Positions 18,408-27,699 of a stretch of 64,000 bases of DNA are shown piece by piece. This stretch comes from Enterobacter cloacae (GTDB taxonomy: Bacteria; Pseudomonadota; Gammaproteobacteria; Enterobacterales; Enterobacteriaceae). The notes beneath the pieces are model-generated. The model ran no database searches. It was not told the origin of the DNA and saw only the letters and a program-made list of their open reading frames with translations. Location of the stretch: positions 2,294,001 to 2,358,000 of the forward strand of contig AP022133.1 in the NCBI GenBank assembly GCA_014169315.1. Direction: 5' to 3'. The position numbers were made by a program, and so were the translations under genes. Each line of letters begins with the position of its first letter. Within the stretch, counting starts at the first letter, position 1.

Positions 18408-19982
18408 ATGAACGCCATGCGCATGATCATCGCTATTGTGTGGCTTACCGGACTGCTGCCAGGGATGGCGCAGGCATCGGATGCCGATAATTTTGTTGCT
18501 GCGAATCGCAGCCAGCAGGCGGCAATGCTGACGCAGTGGGCGACTTCGCCGGAGGTGGCCCGGCTGCCGTTGCTCCAGGCATTACAGAACGAAAACCTCT
18601 TTATCGACAGCCAAAAACACGCCTTCGTGCGAAGTAATGGCGAGATGGTCGCGCTGGGTGCGTCAACAGTGGCGACAGGGCCAACCAAAGCCGTGCGTCT
18701 GACTAACCGTCTGCGCGTTCTGGCAGGCTCGGCGCTGGCTATGCATCAACTGATAAGTGACAACGTCACAGAAAGGCGTGCCGCTGCCCGTCAGCTACAG
18801 CGTGATGTTCAGCCTGATATGCTCAATTTTCTGCAAAAACGGGTGAGCGGCGAAACGGATGATGTGGCCCGTCAGTCGCTGTTGATGGCGCTGGCTAATC
18901 TTCAGCTGGCAAGCCCACAGGCCGATGTTCGGCGTAAGGCCATCGAGTTGTTGGGGCAGTCTGATGACCCGGATGTTCAGGCAAAACTGACGCCGTTCAC
19001 CCGGCCGCCGATGGAGCCAGATGCAAGTGTTCGCGCTGCCGCTCAGGAGAGCCTGAGCCATATTCAGCACCGTCTGATGTGGGGTGACTTGCTGGGGCAA
19101 GCGTTTATGGGGCTTTCATTGGGGTCGGTGCTGCTGCTGGCTGCTCTGGGGCTGGCAATCACGTATGGCTTACTGGGCGTCATCAATATGGCTCACGGCG
19201 AGATGCTGATGCTGGGAGCCTATGCGACCTGGATGGTGCAACAGGCGATGGCGCAACTGACTCCCCAGTGGCTGGCGCTGTATCCCATTGTCGCGCTGCC
19301 GGTCGCGTTTATGCTGACGGCCAGTGTCGGGATGGTTCTGGAGCGTACGATTATTCGTCATCTGTATGGTCGACCGCTGGAAACGCTGCTGGCGACATGG
19401 GGGATCAGCCTGATGATTATTCAGCTGGTGCGCATGACCTTTGGTGCTCAAAACCTGGAGGTGGCCAACCCGGCCTGGCTTTCCGGTGGCGTGCAGGTTT
19501 TTGCCAACCTGACGCTACCGTGGAACCGCATTGTGGTGCTGGGTTTTGTGCTGCTGGTGCTGTTCTTCACCTGGCTCATTCTGAATAAAACCCGCCTTGG
19601 TCTGAACGTGCGCGCGGTGACGCAAAACCGCAGCATGGCGGCCTGCTGCGGGGTTCCGACCGGGCGTGTCGATATGCTGGCCTTTGGGCTGGGTTCCGGG
19701 ATTGCCGGTTTAGGCGGCGTGGCGTTATCTCAGCTAGGCAACGTGGGGCCGGAACTGGGCCAGGGCTACATCATCGACTCTTTCCTGGTGGTGGTGTTGG
19801 GCGGCGTTGGTCAACTGGCGGGCAGCGTGGTTGCCGCGTTTGGTCTGGGGATTTTCAATAAAATTCTTGAGCCGCAGCTGGGGGCCGTGCTTGGCAAAAT
19901 CCTGATCCTGGTGGCGATCATTCTGTTTATTCAGAAGCGTCCACAGGGGTTGTTTGCACTGAAAGGGAGGGTTATTGACTGA
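18408..19982 (+). CDS. urtB: Urea ABC transporter permease UrtB
   Basis: UrtB (524 residues) is long because it has a signal peptide (to about AQASD), a roughly 200-residue helical periplasmic N-terminal extension, and then the LivH-type permease with about eight membrane spans. Permease landmarks are GLLGVINMAHGEMLMLGAY and GSGIAGLGGVALSQLGNVGP. This extended form is normal for UrtB. It starts 25 bp after urtA and its stop overlaps the urtC start. Confidence 0.94.
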   Translation: MNAMRMIIAIVWLTGLLPGMAQASDADNFVAANRSQQAAMLTQWATSPEVARLPLLQALQNENLFIDSQKHAFVRSNGEMVALGASTVATGPTKAVRLTNRLRVLAGSALAMHQLISDNVTERRAAARQLQRDVQPDMLNFLQKRVSGETDDVARQSLLMALANLQLASPQADVRRKAIELLGQSDDPDVQAKLTPFTRPPMEPDASVRAAAQESLSHIQHRLMWGDLLGQAFMGLSLGSVLLLAALGLAITYGLLGVINMAHGEMLMLGAYATWMVQQAMAQLTPQWLALYPIVALPVAFMLTASVGMVLERTIIRHLYGRPLETLLATWGISLMIIQLVRMTFGAQNLEVANPAWLSGGVQVFANLTLPWNRIVVLGFVLLVLFFTWLILNKTRLGLNVRAVTQNRSMAACCGVPTGRVDMLAFGLGSGIAGLGGVALSQLGNVGPELGQGYIIDSFLVVVLGGVGQLAGSVVAAFGLGIFNKILEPQLGAVLGKILILVAIILFIQKRPQGLFALKGRVID

Positions 19983-21055
19983 TGAGCCAGCCACTGACCT
20001 TAACGCTGGCGCGTAAAGCGCCACGTACCACTCAAATTGCAGGCAGCCTGCTGGTGGCGTGTCTGTTGATATTGCCGTTTTTTGCTCTGTTGCCCGCTAC
20101 CCATCCGCTGGCACTGTCGACCTGGATGCTGACGCTGACAGGCAAAATCCTCTGCTACGCCATCGTTGCCGTGGCGCTCGACCTGGTGTGGGGGTACGCC
20201 GGGATGCTCTCGCTGGGACACGGCATTTTCTTCGCGCTGGGCGGTTATGCGATGGGTATGTACCTGATGCGCCAGGCGGCGGGCGATGGTCTGCCTGCGT
20301 TTATGTCGTTTCTCTCCTGGAGTGACCTGCCGTGGTTCTGGTGGGGGACGCAGCACTTCGCCTGGGCGATGGTGTTAATTGTCGCAATTCCAGGGCTGCT
20401 GGCGCTGGTATTTGGCTGGTTTGCCTTTCGCTCAAAAATTAAAGGGGTCTATTTCTCCATTATGACCCAGGCGCTGACCTATGCGGGCATGCTGCTGTTC
20501 TTTCGTAACGAAACCGGTTTTGGCGGCAACAACGGTTTTACCGGCTTCACAACGCTGCTCGGGTTTTCCGTCACGGCCACCACCACGCGTATCGCGCTGT
20601 TTCTGGCGACCGTTATGCTGCTGATCCTGGCGCTGGGGACAGGTTATGCGCTGGCAAAGAGTAAGGTTGGCCGCATTCTGACCGCCGTACGCGACGCCGA
20701 AAACCGCCTGACGTTTTGCGGTTACGATCCCCGCGGATTCAAACTGCTGGTGTGGACGCTCTCCGCCGTGCTGTGTGGCCTGGCGGGGGCGCTGTATGTT
20801 CCACAGGTGGGCATTATCAACCCAGGAGAAATGTCACCCACCAACTCGATAGAAGCCGCCATCTGGGTGGCGCTGGGAGGACGTGGAACGCTGGTCGGCC
20901 CGGTGATTGGTGCAGCGCTGGTGAATGGCGCGAAAAGCATCTTTACCGTTGCAATGCCGGAATACTGGCAGCTGTTTCTGGGGCTGATTTTTATCGCTGT
21001 TACGCTGTTTTTGCCGAATGGCGTCTACGGTCTGTTTCGTAAGGGAGAGAAATGA
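19982..21055 (+). CDS. urtC: Urea ABC transporter permease UrtC
   Basis: UrtC (357 residues) is a LivM-type inner-membrane permease with the family segments DLVWGYAGMLSLGHGIFFAL, FGGNNGFTG and AIWVALGGRGTLVGPVIGA. It pairs with UrtB to form the channel. It overlaps urtB by one base and urtD by four (ATGA), which indicates coupled translation. Confidence 0.95.
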   Translation: MSQPLTLTLARKAPRTTQIAGSLLVACLLILPFFALLPATHPLALSTWMLTLTGKILCYAIVAVALDLVWGYAGMLSLGHGIFFALGGYAMGMYLMRQAAGDGLPAFMSFLSWSDLPWFWWGTQHFAWAMVLIVAIPGLLALVFGWFAFRSKIKGVYFSIMTQALTYAGMLLFFRNETGFGGNNGFTGFTTLLGFSVTATTTRIALFLATVMLLILALGTGYALAKSKVGRILTAVRDAENRLTFCGYDPRGFKLLVWTLSAVLCGLAGALYVPQVGIINPGEMSPTNSIEAAIWVALGGRGTLVGPVIGAALVNGAKSIFTVAMPEYWQLFLGLIFIAVTLFLPNGVYGLFRKGEK

Positions 21056-21852
21056 TGCAGCCAGCCGAAGGACTTTTTACCCGCCAACTTCCCGGCGATC
21101 GTTACCGTGAACAGACTGACCCGGTGCTGCAGCTTGAGGCCATCAACGTGAATTTTGACGGTTTTCAGGCACTGACGGATCTCTCGTTAAACATCGGTGT
21201 AGGCGAGTTGCGCTGCGTTATTGGGCCAAACGGTGCAGGTAAAACCACACTGATGGATGTCATTACCGGTAAAACGCGGCCAAAAAGCGGAAGCGCGATT
21301 TACGACCAGTCCATCGACCTGACCACGCTGGAGCCTGCAGCCATTGCCCGAAACGGGATCGGGCGAAAATTCCAGAAACCCACGGTTTTTGAAGCCTTGA
21401 CGGTGTGGGAAAACCTTGAAATTGCGATGAAAACGGACAAGTCCGTCTGGGCGAGCCTGCGGGCAAAACTCAGTGGCGAGCAACGCGATCGTATTGATGA
21501 AATGCTGGTGTTGCTGCGGCTCAGCAGCGAACGCGACCGCCGTGCAGGACTGCTCTCGCACGGGCAAAAGCAGTTTCTGGAGATCGGTATGCTGCTGGTA
21601 CAGGATCCGCATTTGCTTCTGCTGGATGAACCTGCCGCCGGGATGACCGATGCGGAAACCGAATATACGGCGGAACTCTTCAGAACGCTGGCAGGCAAGC
21701 ATTCACTGATGGTGGTGGAGCACGATATGGGGTTTGTCGAAACCATTGCCGATCACGTTACCGTGCTGCACCAGGGGCGTGTGCTGGCCGAGGGTTCATT
21801 GCGCGAGGTGCAGGCCAACGAGCAGGTGATTGAAGTCTATCTCGGACGCTAA
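21052..21852 (+). CDS. urtD: Urea ABC transporter ATP-binding protein UrtD
   Basis: UrtD (266 residues) is a LivG-type ATPase with Walker A GPNGAGKTT, a signature in the form LLSHGQKQFLEIG, Walker B LLLLDEPAAGM and switch His in VVEHDMGFV. The signature has SHGQ in place of LSGGQ, which is normal for UrtD. It lies on the cytoplasmic face with UrtE. It starts inside the last codons of urtC. Confidence 0.95.
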   Translation: MMQPAEGLFTRQLPGDRYREQTDPVLQLEAINVNFDGFQALTDLSLNIGVGELRCVIGPNGAGKTTLMDVITGKTRPKSGSAIYDQSIDLTTLEPAAIARNGIGRKFQKPTVFEALTVWENLEIAMKTDKSVWASLRAKLSGEQRDRIDEMLVLLRLSSERDRRAGLLSHGQKQFLEIGMLLVQDPHLLLLDEPAAGMTDAETEYTAELFRTLAGKHSLMVVEHDMGFVETIADHVTVLHQGRVLAEGSLREVQANEQVIEVYLGR

Positions 21853-21861
21853 GGAGCGGTG

Positions 21862-22560
21862 ATGTTACAGGTTAACGAACTGAATCAGTATTACGGCGGA
21901 AGCCATATTCTGCGCGGCGTGAGCTTTGAGGCGATCGCCGGAGAAGTCACCTGCCTGTTGGGGCGCAACGGTGTGGGGAAAACCACCTTGCTGAAGTGCC
22001 TGATGGGGTTAATTCCGGCGAAAACGGGCGAGATAATATGGCAGGGGAAAAAAATTACCCACAGTAAACCGCACCAGCGGGTGCAGTCGGGGGTAGCGTA
22101 TGTCCCGCAGGGGCGTGAAATTTTCCCGCGTTTAACCGTCGAAGAAAATGTGTTGCTGGGGCTGTCACGGTTTTCCGCCCGCGAGGCAAAGAGTGTCCCG
22201 GAGGAGATCTGGCAGCTTTTCCCGGTATTACAGGAGATGAAACATCGTCGCGGAGGCGATCTCTCCGGCGGGCAACAGCAACAGCTGGCGATTGGGCGCG
22301 CGCTGGCGAGTCGCCCTCAGCTTCTGATCCTCGATGAGCCGACGGAAGGTATTCAGCCTTCGGTCATTAAAGAAATTGGACAGGTGATCCGCAAGCTGGC
22401 AGACCGGGGTGATATGGCCATACTGCTGGTTGAGCAGTTTTACGATTTTGCGGCGGAGCTGGCTGACAGTTATCTGCTGATGTCGCGTGGCACCATTATT
22501 CAGCGAGGCCGTGGTGAAAATATGGCGCAGGAGGGGGTACGCGGGCTGGTTGCGATTTGA
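21862..22560 (+). CDS. urtE: Urea ABC transporter ATP-binding protein UrtE
   Basis: UrtE (232 residues) is a LivF-type ATPase with Walker [10 protein letters not shown], signature [15 protein letters not shown] and Walker [18 protein letters not shown] 21862 follows an AAGGAG site; an in-frame GTG one codon upstream is less likely. It is the last gene of the transporter. Its stop codon lies inside the Zur box of zinT. Confidence 0.95.
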   Translation: MLQVNELNQYYGGSHILRGVSFEAIAGEVTCLLGRNGVGKTTLLKCLMGLIPAKTGEIIWQGKKITHSKPHQRVQSGVAYVPQGREIFPRLTVEENVLLGLSRFSAREAKSVPEEIWQLFPVLQEMKHRRGGDLSGGQQQQLAIGRALASRPQLLILDEPTEGIQPSVIKEIGQVIRKLADRGDMAILLVEQFYDFAAELADSYLLMSRGTIIQRGRGENMAQEGVRGLVAI

Positions 22561-22581
22561 AATGTTATATTATAACATCAT
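22559..22581. promoter_or_regulatory. Zur box upstream of zinT
   Basis: ATGTTATA and TATAACAT form a perfect 17-bp palindrome around T22570, preceded by GA. This matches the E. coli Zur consensus GAAATGTTATANTATAACATTTC on all but the right outer bases. It overlaps the urtE stop codon and lies 33 bp upstream of the zinT start, so zinT should be repressed by zinc-loaded Zur. Confidence 0.9.
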
Positions 22582-22613
22582 TCACTCTTATAAAACGGAG
22601 TGAGGGTTTTGTT

Positions 22614-23255
22614 TTGGTTGCACATATTGGAAAATTTGCCATGACTCTGGGGGCGCTGCTGGCCAGTGGTCAGCTGTTCGCCCATTCGCACGGACATCAG
22701 ATGACGGCTGCGGAGCAGCAGGCAGCAAACGGTGTGTTTGAGGATAAAGACGTGGAGGACCGGGCGTTGTCTGACTGGGATGGTGTCTGGCAATCCGTTT
22801 ATCCGTTTTTGCTTGATGGTTCCCTGGATCCGGTCTTTAAAAAGAAAGCGGAGAAGGATGAACATCAATCTTTTGATCAGGTGAAAGCCTATTACCGCAC
22901 GGGCTATGCGACGGATGTCGATTCTGTCGGCATTGAAAATAACGTCATGGAGTTCCATAAAGGCAACGTGACCAGCCGCTGCCACTACAGCTATAGCGGC
23001 TACAAAATCCTGACCTATGCCTCAGGCAAAAAAGGTGTTCGCTACCTGTTCGAGTGTAAGGATGCTGGCAGTAAAGCGCCGAAGTTTGTCCAGTTCAGCG
23101 ACCATATCATCGGGCCGAAAGCCTCCTCGCACTTCCATATCTTTATGGGCAATACCTCCCAGGAGGTGTTGCTGAAAGAGATGAATAACTGGCCGACGTA
23201 TTATCCGAACGAGATGTACAAAGAGCAGGTGGTGGAAGAGATGTTGCACCATTGA
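22614..23255 (+). CDS. zinT: Periplasmic metal-binding protein ZinT
   Basis: ZinT (213 residues) is the periplasmic zinc/cadmium-binding lipocalin-like protein that helps ZnuABC under zinc starvation. The mature protein begins with a His-rich stretch (HSHGHQM) and has the conserved [42 protein letters not shown] and SSHFHIFMG segments. TTG 22614 is the preferred start: GAGG at 22602-22605 is well spaced, and it gives [16 protein letters not shown], a signal peptide with a positive residue. The ATG at 22641 would lack one. The Zur box just upstream confirms the function. Confidence 0.93.
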   Translation: MVAHIGKFAMTLGALLASGQLFAHSHGHQMTAAEQQAANGVFEDKDVEDRALSDWDGVWQSVYPFLLDGSLDPVFKKKAEKDEHQSFDQVKAYYRTGYATDVDSVGIENNVMEFHKGNVTSRCHYSYSGYKILTYASGKKGVRYLFECKDAGSKAPKFVQFSDHIIGPKASSHFHIFMGNTSQEVLLKEMNNWPTYYPNEMYKEQVVEEMLHH

Positions 23256-23267
23256 CAGGCTTGCTTT

Positions 23268-23297
23268 TGCCGGGTCAGGCGTAACCGCCACCCGGCA
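23268..23297. repeat. REP-like palindrome after zinT
   Basis: TGCCGGGT and ACCCGGCA flank a 14-base spacer, between the convergent genes zinT and ydeE. It has the same arms as the unit at 4999-5026. Confidence 0.6.
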
Positions 23298-23305
23298 CGC
23301 AACGC

Positions 23306-24499
23306 TTACGCCACTTTCGGTTCCTCACACCACGCTTTCACGCTCATTCCACGCAAAATCATCAGCCAGGCAATCACAATGGCGACCATCATGATCACAA
23401 ACAGCGACCAGTGCGGTAAGTTGGTCAGAATGATACCGGTGATCATCGGGTTGGCCGCAGCCCCCAGCCAGCCCAGCGCCTGTGCTGAGAAATAGCTTGC
23501 TTTCATTCCCGGTGGGGCGATGTTGTCAATCAGCATATATTCGCCGGGCGCATAAATAATCTCCCCCAGCGTAAACACGGCTGCCGCGATCCCCCAGTAA
23601 ATCAGGTTTTCCCCGGAGAACATAAAACCACCCAACCCCAGTATGAAGAAGAGGGTCGCAACGGTCATTAACGGACGGATGTTGGCAGCGGAGATCCTGC
23701 GTCCGATTGCGTATTGCAGCGTCACCACCACAGCGGCGTTGACGGGCAGCACCACGGCCACGACTTTTTCGGCAAAATCGCTACCCGCATTCGCCGCCAG
23801 GACATATTGCGAAATACAGCTGGCGAACGACCCCCCCACGTATGACGCAAGCAGGCCAGACAGGGTGTACCAGAACAATGCGCGGTCTTTGAGCAAGACC
23901 GAAGGTTGCCACGTCGATTTTCCCTCTGCGGTGTCCAGCGCCACGCTTTTCTGGACGAAGAAATGGATAAACCCCAGCGGCAGCGCGGCACAGAAGGCCG
24001 CCAGCCAGAACGGCAGTTGCAGGCTGTACATCACCAGCAGCGTGCCGATGGGAGGCCCGACCGTCCAGCCAATGTTCAAAAAACTGTAGTTCAGCGAAAA
24101 GACGCGCGCTTTTTCAGTGGGGGTTAAGACGTCAGCAAACCAGGCCTTCAGTACCGTCGAAAAAACGGAATAGGCACAGTTGATCAGGGCAAAGAACAGC
24201 ACCACCAGCGTCACGTTGTTCACCAGCGGGATGGCGACAAAACCAGCGATAAAAGCCAGAATCGCGATCAGCATGTAGCGCTTCTTATCGAACTTATCGG
24301 CCAGGATCCCGAACCCCAGACTGAACACCACGCCAATGGTCAGTGCCACGGTCAGGGCGTAACCAATATTCTCTACGCTCATGTCGTAAACGCGCGTGAG
24401 ATAGATGGTCATAAACGGCAGCGTTGCCCCGCGACCAATGGTTAACAACAATGACGATGCCAGCAGCGCCGCAGTGGAGCGCCTGATAGATGGTTTCAT
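23306..24499 (-). CDS. ydeE: MFS efflux transporter YdeE
   Basis: YdeE (397 residues) has 12 membrane spans and aligns with E. coli YdeE, an MFS pump linked to dipeptide efflux. Landmarks are LLLTIGRGATLPFMTIYL, GILADKFDKKRYM and EYMLIDNIAPPGMKASYFSA. ATG 24499 (MKPSIRRST) matches the E. coli start; the upstream ATG at 24526 would add nine residues. It is divergent from eamA. Confidence 0.93.
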   Translation of the reverse strand: MKPSIRRSTAALLASSLLLTIGRGATLPFMTIYLTRVYDMSVENIGYALTVALTIGVVFSLGFGILADKFDKKRYMLIAILAFIAGFVAIPLVNNVTLVVLFFALINCAYSVFSTVLKAWFADVLTPTEKARVFSLNYSFLNIGWTVGPPIGTLLVMYSLQLPFWLAAFCAALPLGFIHFFVQKSVALDTAEGKSTWQPSVLLKDRALFWYTLSGLLASYVGGSFASCISQYVLAANAGSDFAEKVVAVVLPVNAAVVVTLQYAIGRRISAANIRPLMTVATLFFILGLGGFMFSGENLIYWGIAAAVFTLGEIIYAPGEYMLIDNIAPPGMKASYFSAQALGWLGAAANPMITGIILTNLPHWSLFVIMMVAIVIAWLMILRGMSVKAWCEEPKVA

Positions 24500-24692
24500 A
24501 TTCCTGCCCGACGATGGCTTATGCATTTTTAATGGTGTTCTTTCAGAAGTATCACGACATAAGGGGCTTGTATAGCGCCTGATTTATCCGTAAGTGCTTC
24601 GCCTGACTGCCATAATTAATGATCTTCTCGTGGCGCTATTTTTTCTGTTACCTTGAAGTGTTTACAAAATGTTAATAATTCAGGGGCTGGAT

Positions 24693-25592
24693 ATGACGCG
24701 TAAAGACGGGCTGCTGGCGCTGCTGGTGGTCGTGGTATGGGGACTGAATTTTGTGGTCATCAAGGTGGGGTTGCACAATATGCCTCCGCTGATGTTGGCC
24801 GGTTTACGGTTCTTGCTGGTGGCGTTCCCGGCACTCTTTTTTGTCTCCCGCCCGAATATCCCGTTTAAATGGTTGCTTGGCTACGGCCTGACCATCAGTT
24901 TCGGTCAGTTTGCGTTTCTGTTTTGCGCCATCAAGTTCGGTATGCCTGCCGGTCTGGCCTCGCTGGTGTTACAGGCGCAGGCGTTCTTTACCATTATTCT
25001 CGGGGCATTTGTCTTTGGTGAGCGGTTGCAGGGCAAACAGCTGGCCGGGATTACGCTTGCGGTGTTTGGCGTGCTGGTGCTGGTTGAAGCCAGCCTGAAT
25101 GGGCAGCATGTGGCGTTGCTGGGCTTTATGCTGACGCTGGCGGCAGGGCTGAGCTGGGCATGTGGGAACATCTTCAACAAACTGATTATGCAGCATGAGG
25201 CGCGTCCGGCGGTGATGTCGCTGGTGGTCTGGAGTGCGTTAATCCCCATCGTGCCGTTTATGGCTGCATCGCTTATCCTGGATGGGCCAGATGTCATGCT
25301 GAATAGCCTGGTTAACATCGACCTTACCACCATTTTGTCGCTTATCTATCTGGCGTTTGTGGCTACCATTATTGGTTATGGAATTTGGGGTTCGCTGCTG
25401 GGGCGCTATGAAACCTGGCGCGTTGCGCCGCTCTCCCTGCTGGTACCGGTCGTCGGGCTGGCGAGTGCGGCCGTTCTGCTGGATGAAAAACTGAGTGTAC
25501 TGCAGTTGCTGGGGGCGGTACTGATCATGGCCGGGCTGTATATCAACGTTTTTGGTTTGCGCGTGCGTCGGGCGATGCGGGTGAAAGGATAA
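24693..25592 (+). CDS. eamA: Cysteine/O-acetylserine exporter EamA
   Basis: EamA (299 residues, ten membrane spans) is the DMT-family exporter of cysteine-pathway metabolites and aligns closely with E. coli EamA (YdeD). It begins MTRKDGLLALLVVVVWGLNF and contains PAGLASLVLQAQAFFT. ATG 24693 follows AGGGG; the ATG at 24669 is not supported. It is convergent with marB, separated by a terminator. Confidence 0.95.
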   Translation: MTRKDGLLALLVVVVWGLNFVVIKVGLHNMPPLMLAGLRFLLVAFPALFFVSRPNIPFKWLLGYGLTISFGQFAFLFCAIKFGMPAGLASLVLQAQAFFTIILGAFVFGERLQGKQLAGITLAVFGVLVLVEASLNGQHVALLGFMLTLAAGLSWACGNIFNKLIMQHEARPAVMSLVVWSALIPIVPFMAASLILDGPDVMLNSLVNIDLTTILSLIYLAFVATIIGYGIWGSLLGRYETWRVAPLSLLVPVVGLASAAVLLDEKLSVLQLLGAVLIMAGLYINVFGLRVRRAMRVKG

Positions 25593-25597
25593 GGCAG

Positions 25598-25621
25598 AAA
25601 AAAGCCCCACATCGGCGGGGC
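25598..25621 (-). terminator. Terminator of the marRAB transcript
   Basis: On the minus strand GCCCC pairs with GGGGC around an 8-base loop and is followed by TTTTTT. It lies 11 bp past the marB stop. A shorter T tract on the other side could also stop eamA transcripts. Confidence 0.8.
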
Positions 25622-25631
25622 AAAAAGTGAA

Positions 25632-25850
25632 TCAGAGGCTGTGTTGATTATAATACGGCACGCCCAATTCGTCGGATTTGTCGCTGCCTGAACCCATGTG
25701 GTTGAAATCAAACGGCGACTGGTCATGTGCAGACGGCAGGATCATCGCGTCACGATTGTTTTGCTGCGTTGCACTGGGTGTTTGCTCCGCGAAGGCCTGG
25801 CTGGAAAATAGCACCAGCAAGGCGAGGGCGGCGGAGGCGGTAACGTTCAT
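25632..25850 (-). CDS. marB: Multiple antibiotic resistance protein MarB
   Basis: MarB (72 residues) has a Sec signal peptide ending around AFAEQT and the conserved tail FNHMGSGSDKSDELGVPYYNQ. In E. coli MarB is periplasmic and mildly lowers marA expression. It is the last gene of marRAB, 31 bp after marA. Confidence 0.94.
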   Translation of the reverse strand: MNVTASAALALLVLFSSQAFAEQTPSATQQNNRDAMILPSAHDQSPFDFNHMGSGSDKSDELGVPYYNQHSL

Positions 25851-25881
25851 GAGTTCCTCGGTACGTCTTTAAAGGCGTTGT

Positions 25882-26268
25882 TTAGCTACAGTGTTTTAAC
25901 GGATACAGATAACGGGATTCGCCCGGCATGCTGGTGATACGGTACTTATGAGGCGGCACATCGAAATAGTTCTTGAACGTACGCGTCAGGGTTTGTTGCG
26001 ACTCAAACCCGTACCGCTCCGCCAGATAAAGGATCGGTTCATTGCTTTCTTTCAGTTTCTGGGCAATTTCCGTCAGCTTACGGCTGCGAATATATTGACC
26101 TAATGAATGGCCGGTCTCTTTTTTGAACATCCGTTGCAGGTGCCATTTTGAGTAACCTGAACGCTCTGATACTTTTTCAAGGGAGAGCGGCGATTCCAGG
26201 TTATCTTCGATCCAGTCCAAAATGCTATGAATGGTGATAGCGTCAGTATTGCGTCTGGACATCGTCAT
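25882..26268 (-). CDS. marA: Multiple antibiotic resistance activator MarA
   Basis: MarA (128 residues) is an AraC-type monomer with two helix-turn-helices ([17 protein letters not shown] and [18 protein letters not shown]) and is almost identical to E. coli MarA. It activates acrAB-tolC, micF and other stress genes through marboxes. The start could be MTMSRRN or the internal MSRRN (26262); both forms are annotated in relatives. Confidence 0.97.
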   Translation of the reverse strand: MTMSRRNTDAITIHSILDWIEDNLESPLSLEKVSERSGYSKWHLQRMFKKETGHSLGQYIRSRKLTEIAQKLKESNEPILYLAERYGFESQQTLTRTFKNYFDVPPHKYRITSMPGESRYLYPLKHCS

Positions 26269-26282
26269 ACCTCTTTTTCTGT

Positions 26283-26717
26283 TTACGGCAGTATTTTCTT
26301 AAGCAAAAGCTCAAGCGTTGCCACTTCATCTGCCGTTAAGTTTTTTGTGAGTTCCTGGTGCAGTGTTTGTCCTACTAATTGATGACATTGCTCACACATG
26401 GCTGCGCCGTCGCGGGTCAGTTTCACCAGAACACCGCGTTTGTCATTCGGGTTAGGGCTTCGTTCAATCCATCCTTTACAGACGAGACGATCCAGCATGC
26501 GGGTTAACGCACCGAGATCGACAGAGAGCACCTTTTTCAGCTCAACCGGTGTGATACACGCTTCGCAGCGGATGGAACACAGCACTTTGAACTGTGTTGC
26601 GGTGATATCCAGCGGTGACAGGTAGTCATTGAGCAGGCGATCTTTTTTTTGATTGACCATGTGAATAAGACGACCCAGTGGAATTATGTCGTTAAAGAGA
26701 TCACTGGTGCTTTTCAC
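26283..26717 (-). CDS. marR: MarR repressor of the mar operon
   Basis: MarR (144 residues) is a winged-helix dimer that represses marRAB and is relieved by salicylate and other phenols. It begins at GTG 26715-26717, as in E. coli, and has the conserved [19 protein letters not shown] recognition region. Cys residues [10 protein letters not shown] correspond to the copper- and oxidant-sensitive Cys region of E. coli MarR. No frameshift or early stop is present, so the repressor should be functional. Confidence 0.97.
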   Translation of the reverse strand: MKSTSDLFNDIIPLGRLIHMVNQKKDRLLNDYLSPLDITATQFKVLCSIRCEACITPVELKKVLSVDLGALTRMLDRLVCKGWIERSPNPNDKRGVLVKLTRDGAAMCEQCHQLVGQTLHQELTKNLTADEVATLELLLKKILP

Positions 26718-26721
26718 GATG

Positions 26722-26781
26722 ATTGCCCTGGCAAGTAGTTTAGTTACGGCAGATATTATTGCTCAGGCAAGTATAAGTCAA
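26722..26781 (-). promoter_or_regulatory. marO: marRAB promoter with two MarR sites
   Basis: On the minus strand the -35 TTGACT (26776-26781) and -10 TAATAT (26753-26758) are 17 bp apart. MarR site I lies at 26758-26773 and site II at 26722-26737; on the plus strand both read ATTGCYCWGGCAAGTA. Arrangement and sequence match E. coli marO. Confidence 0.92.
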
Positions 26782-26796
26782 CTGAATGAATTGGCC

Positions 26797-26816
26797 GATG
26801 CCACGAATTGCTAAAA
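26797..26816 (-). promoter_or_regulatory. marbox upstream of marRAB
   Basis: The minus strand reads TTTTAGCAATTCGTGGCATC, which differs from the E. coli mar marbox at only a few positions. It is placed 15 bp upstream of the -35, so MarA, SoxS and Rob should activate the operon here. Confidence 0.9.
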
Positions 26817-26972
26817 CGTTTCATGCACTTCATTTTGTTGCTTTCAAATCATAAAGATAACGAAGCGTTATCGTTTAGGCGTGAAATAATCATTGTTTTG
26901 TACCGATGGCTGAAATGTACGGTTTACCCCTATAATTGCGGTGTTGAATACGGATAAGGACGACGACGCATT

Positions 26973-27638
26973 ATGTTGGAATTGATTAAAGCAATAGGTC
27001 TTGGGCTGGTGGTGCTGTTGCCGTTGGCTAACCCATTAACGACGGTTGCGCTCTTTCTGGGGCTGGCAGGGAATATGAACAGCGCGGAGCGTAATCATCA
27101 GTCGATGATGGCCTCCGTGTATGTTTTTGCCATCATGATGGTGGCGTATTACGCCGGGCAGCTGGTGATGAATACCTTCGGAATTTCGATTCCTGGCCTG
27201 CGTATCGCCGGGGGGCTGATTGTCGCCTTTATCGGTTTTCGCATGCTGTTCCCTGCGCAAAAGGCCCATGAATCGCCGGAAGCGAAAAGTAAATCCGAAG
27301 AGCTGGAAAGTGAACCGACTGCGAATATTGCCTTTGTACCGCTAGCCATGCCGAGCACGGCGGGGCCAGGGACGATAGCGATGATTATCAGTTCCGCGTC
27401 AACGGTACGCGATGGCTCGACGTTCCCGGACTGGGTTGTGACCGTGGCACCGCCGATCATCTTCGCCCTGATCGGTATTATCGTGTGGGCATCATTGCGC
27501 AGTTCAGGGGCCATTATGCGCTGGGTAGGCAAAGGTGGGATTGAAGCCATCTCTCGTCTGATGGGCTTCCTGCTGGTCTGTATGGGCGTGCAGTTTATTA
27601 TTAACGGTGTGCTGGAAATTATTAAAACCTACCACTAA
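26973..27638 (+). CDS. marC: MarC family membrane protein
   Basis: MarC (221 residues) has about six membrane spans and is divergent from marRAB, as in E. coli. Landmarks include [20 protein letters not shown] and [19 protein letters not shown]. Its function is unknown and in E. coli it does not contribute to antibiotic resistance. The ATG 26973 lies just past an AAGGACGACG site. Confidence 0.94.
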   Translation: MLELIKAIGLGLVVLLPLANPLTTVALFLGLAGNMNSAERNHQSMMASVYVFAIMMVAYYAGQLVMNTFGISIPGLRIAGGLIVAFIGFRMLFPAQKAHESPEAKSKSEELESEPTANIAFVPLAMPSTAGPGTIAMIISSASTVRDGSTFPDWVVTVAPPIIFALIGIIVWASLRSSGAIMRWVGKGGIEAISRLMGFLLVCMGVQFIINGVLEIIKTYH

Positions 27639-27644
27639 AACAGT

Positions 27645-27671
27645 GCCCGGCGGCGCGATGCGTGTACGGGC
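27645..27671. repeat. REP-like GC-rich palindrome after marC
   Basis: GCCCG and CGGGC flank a GGCGCGATGCGTG-type spacer with no T tract. The arms are shorter than in the other two REP-like units, so it is a weaker call. Confidence 0.35.
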
Positions 27672-27699
27672 TATTGACGGAAGAACAGGTGGTCAGACA

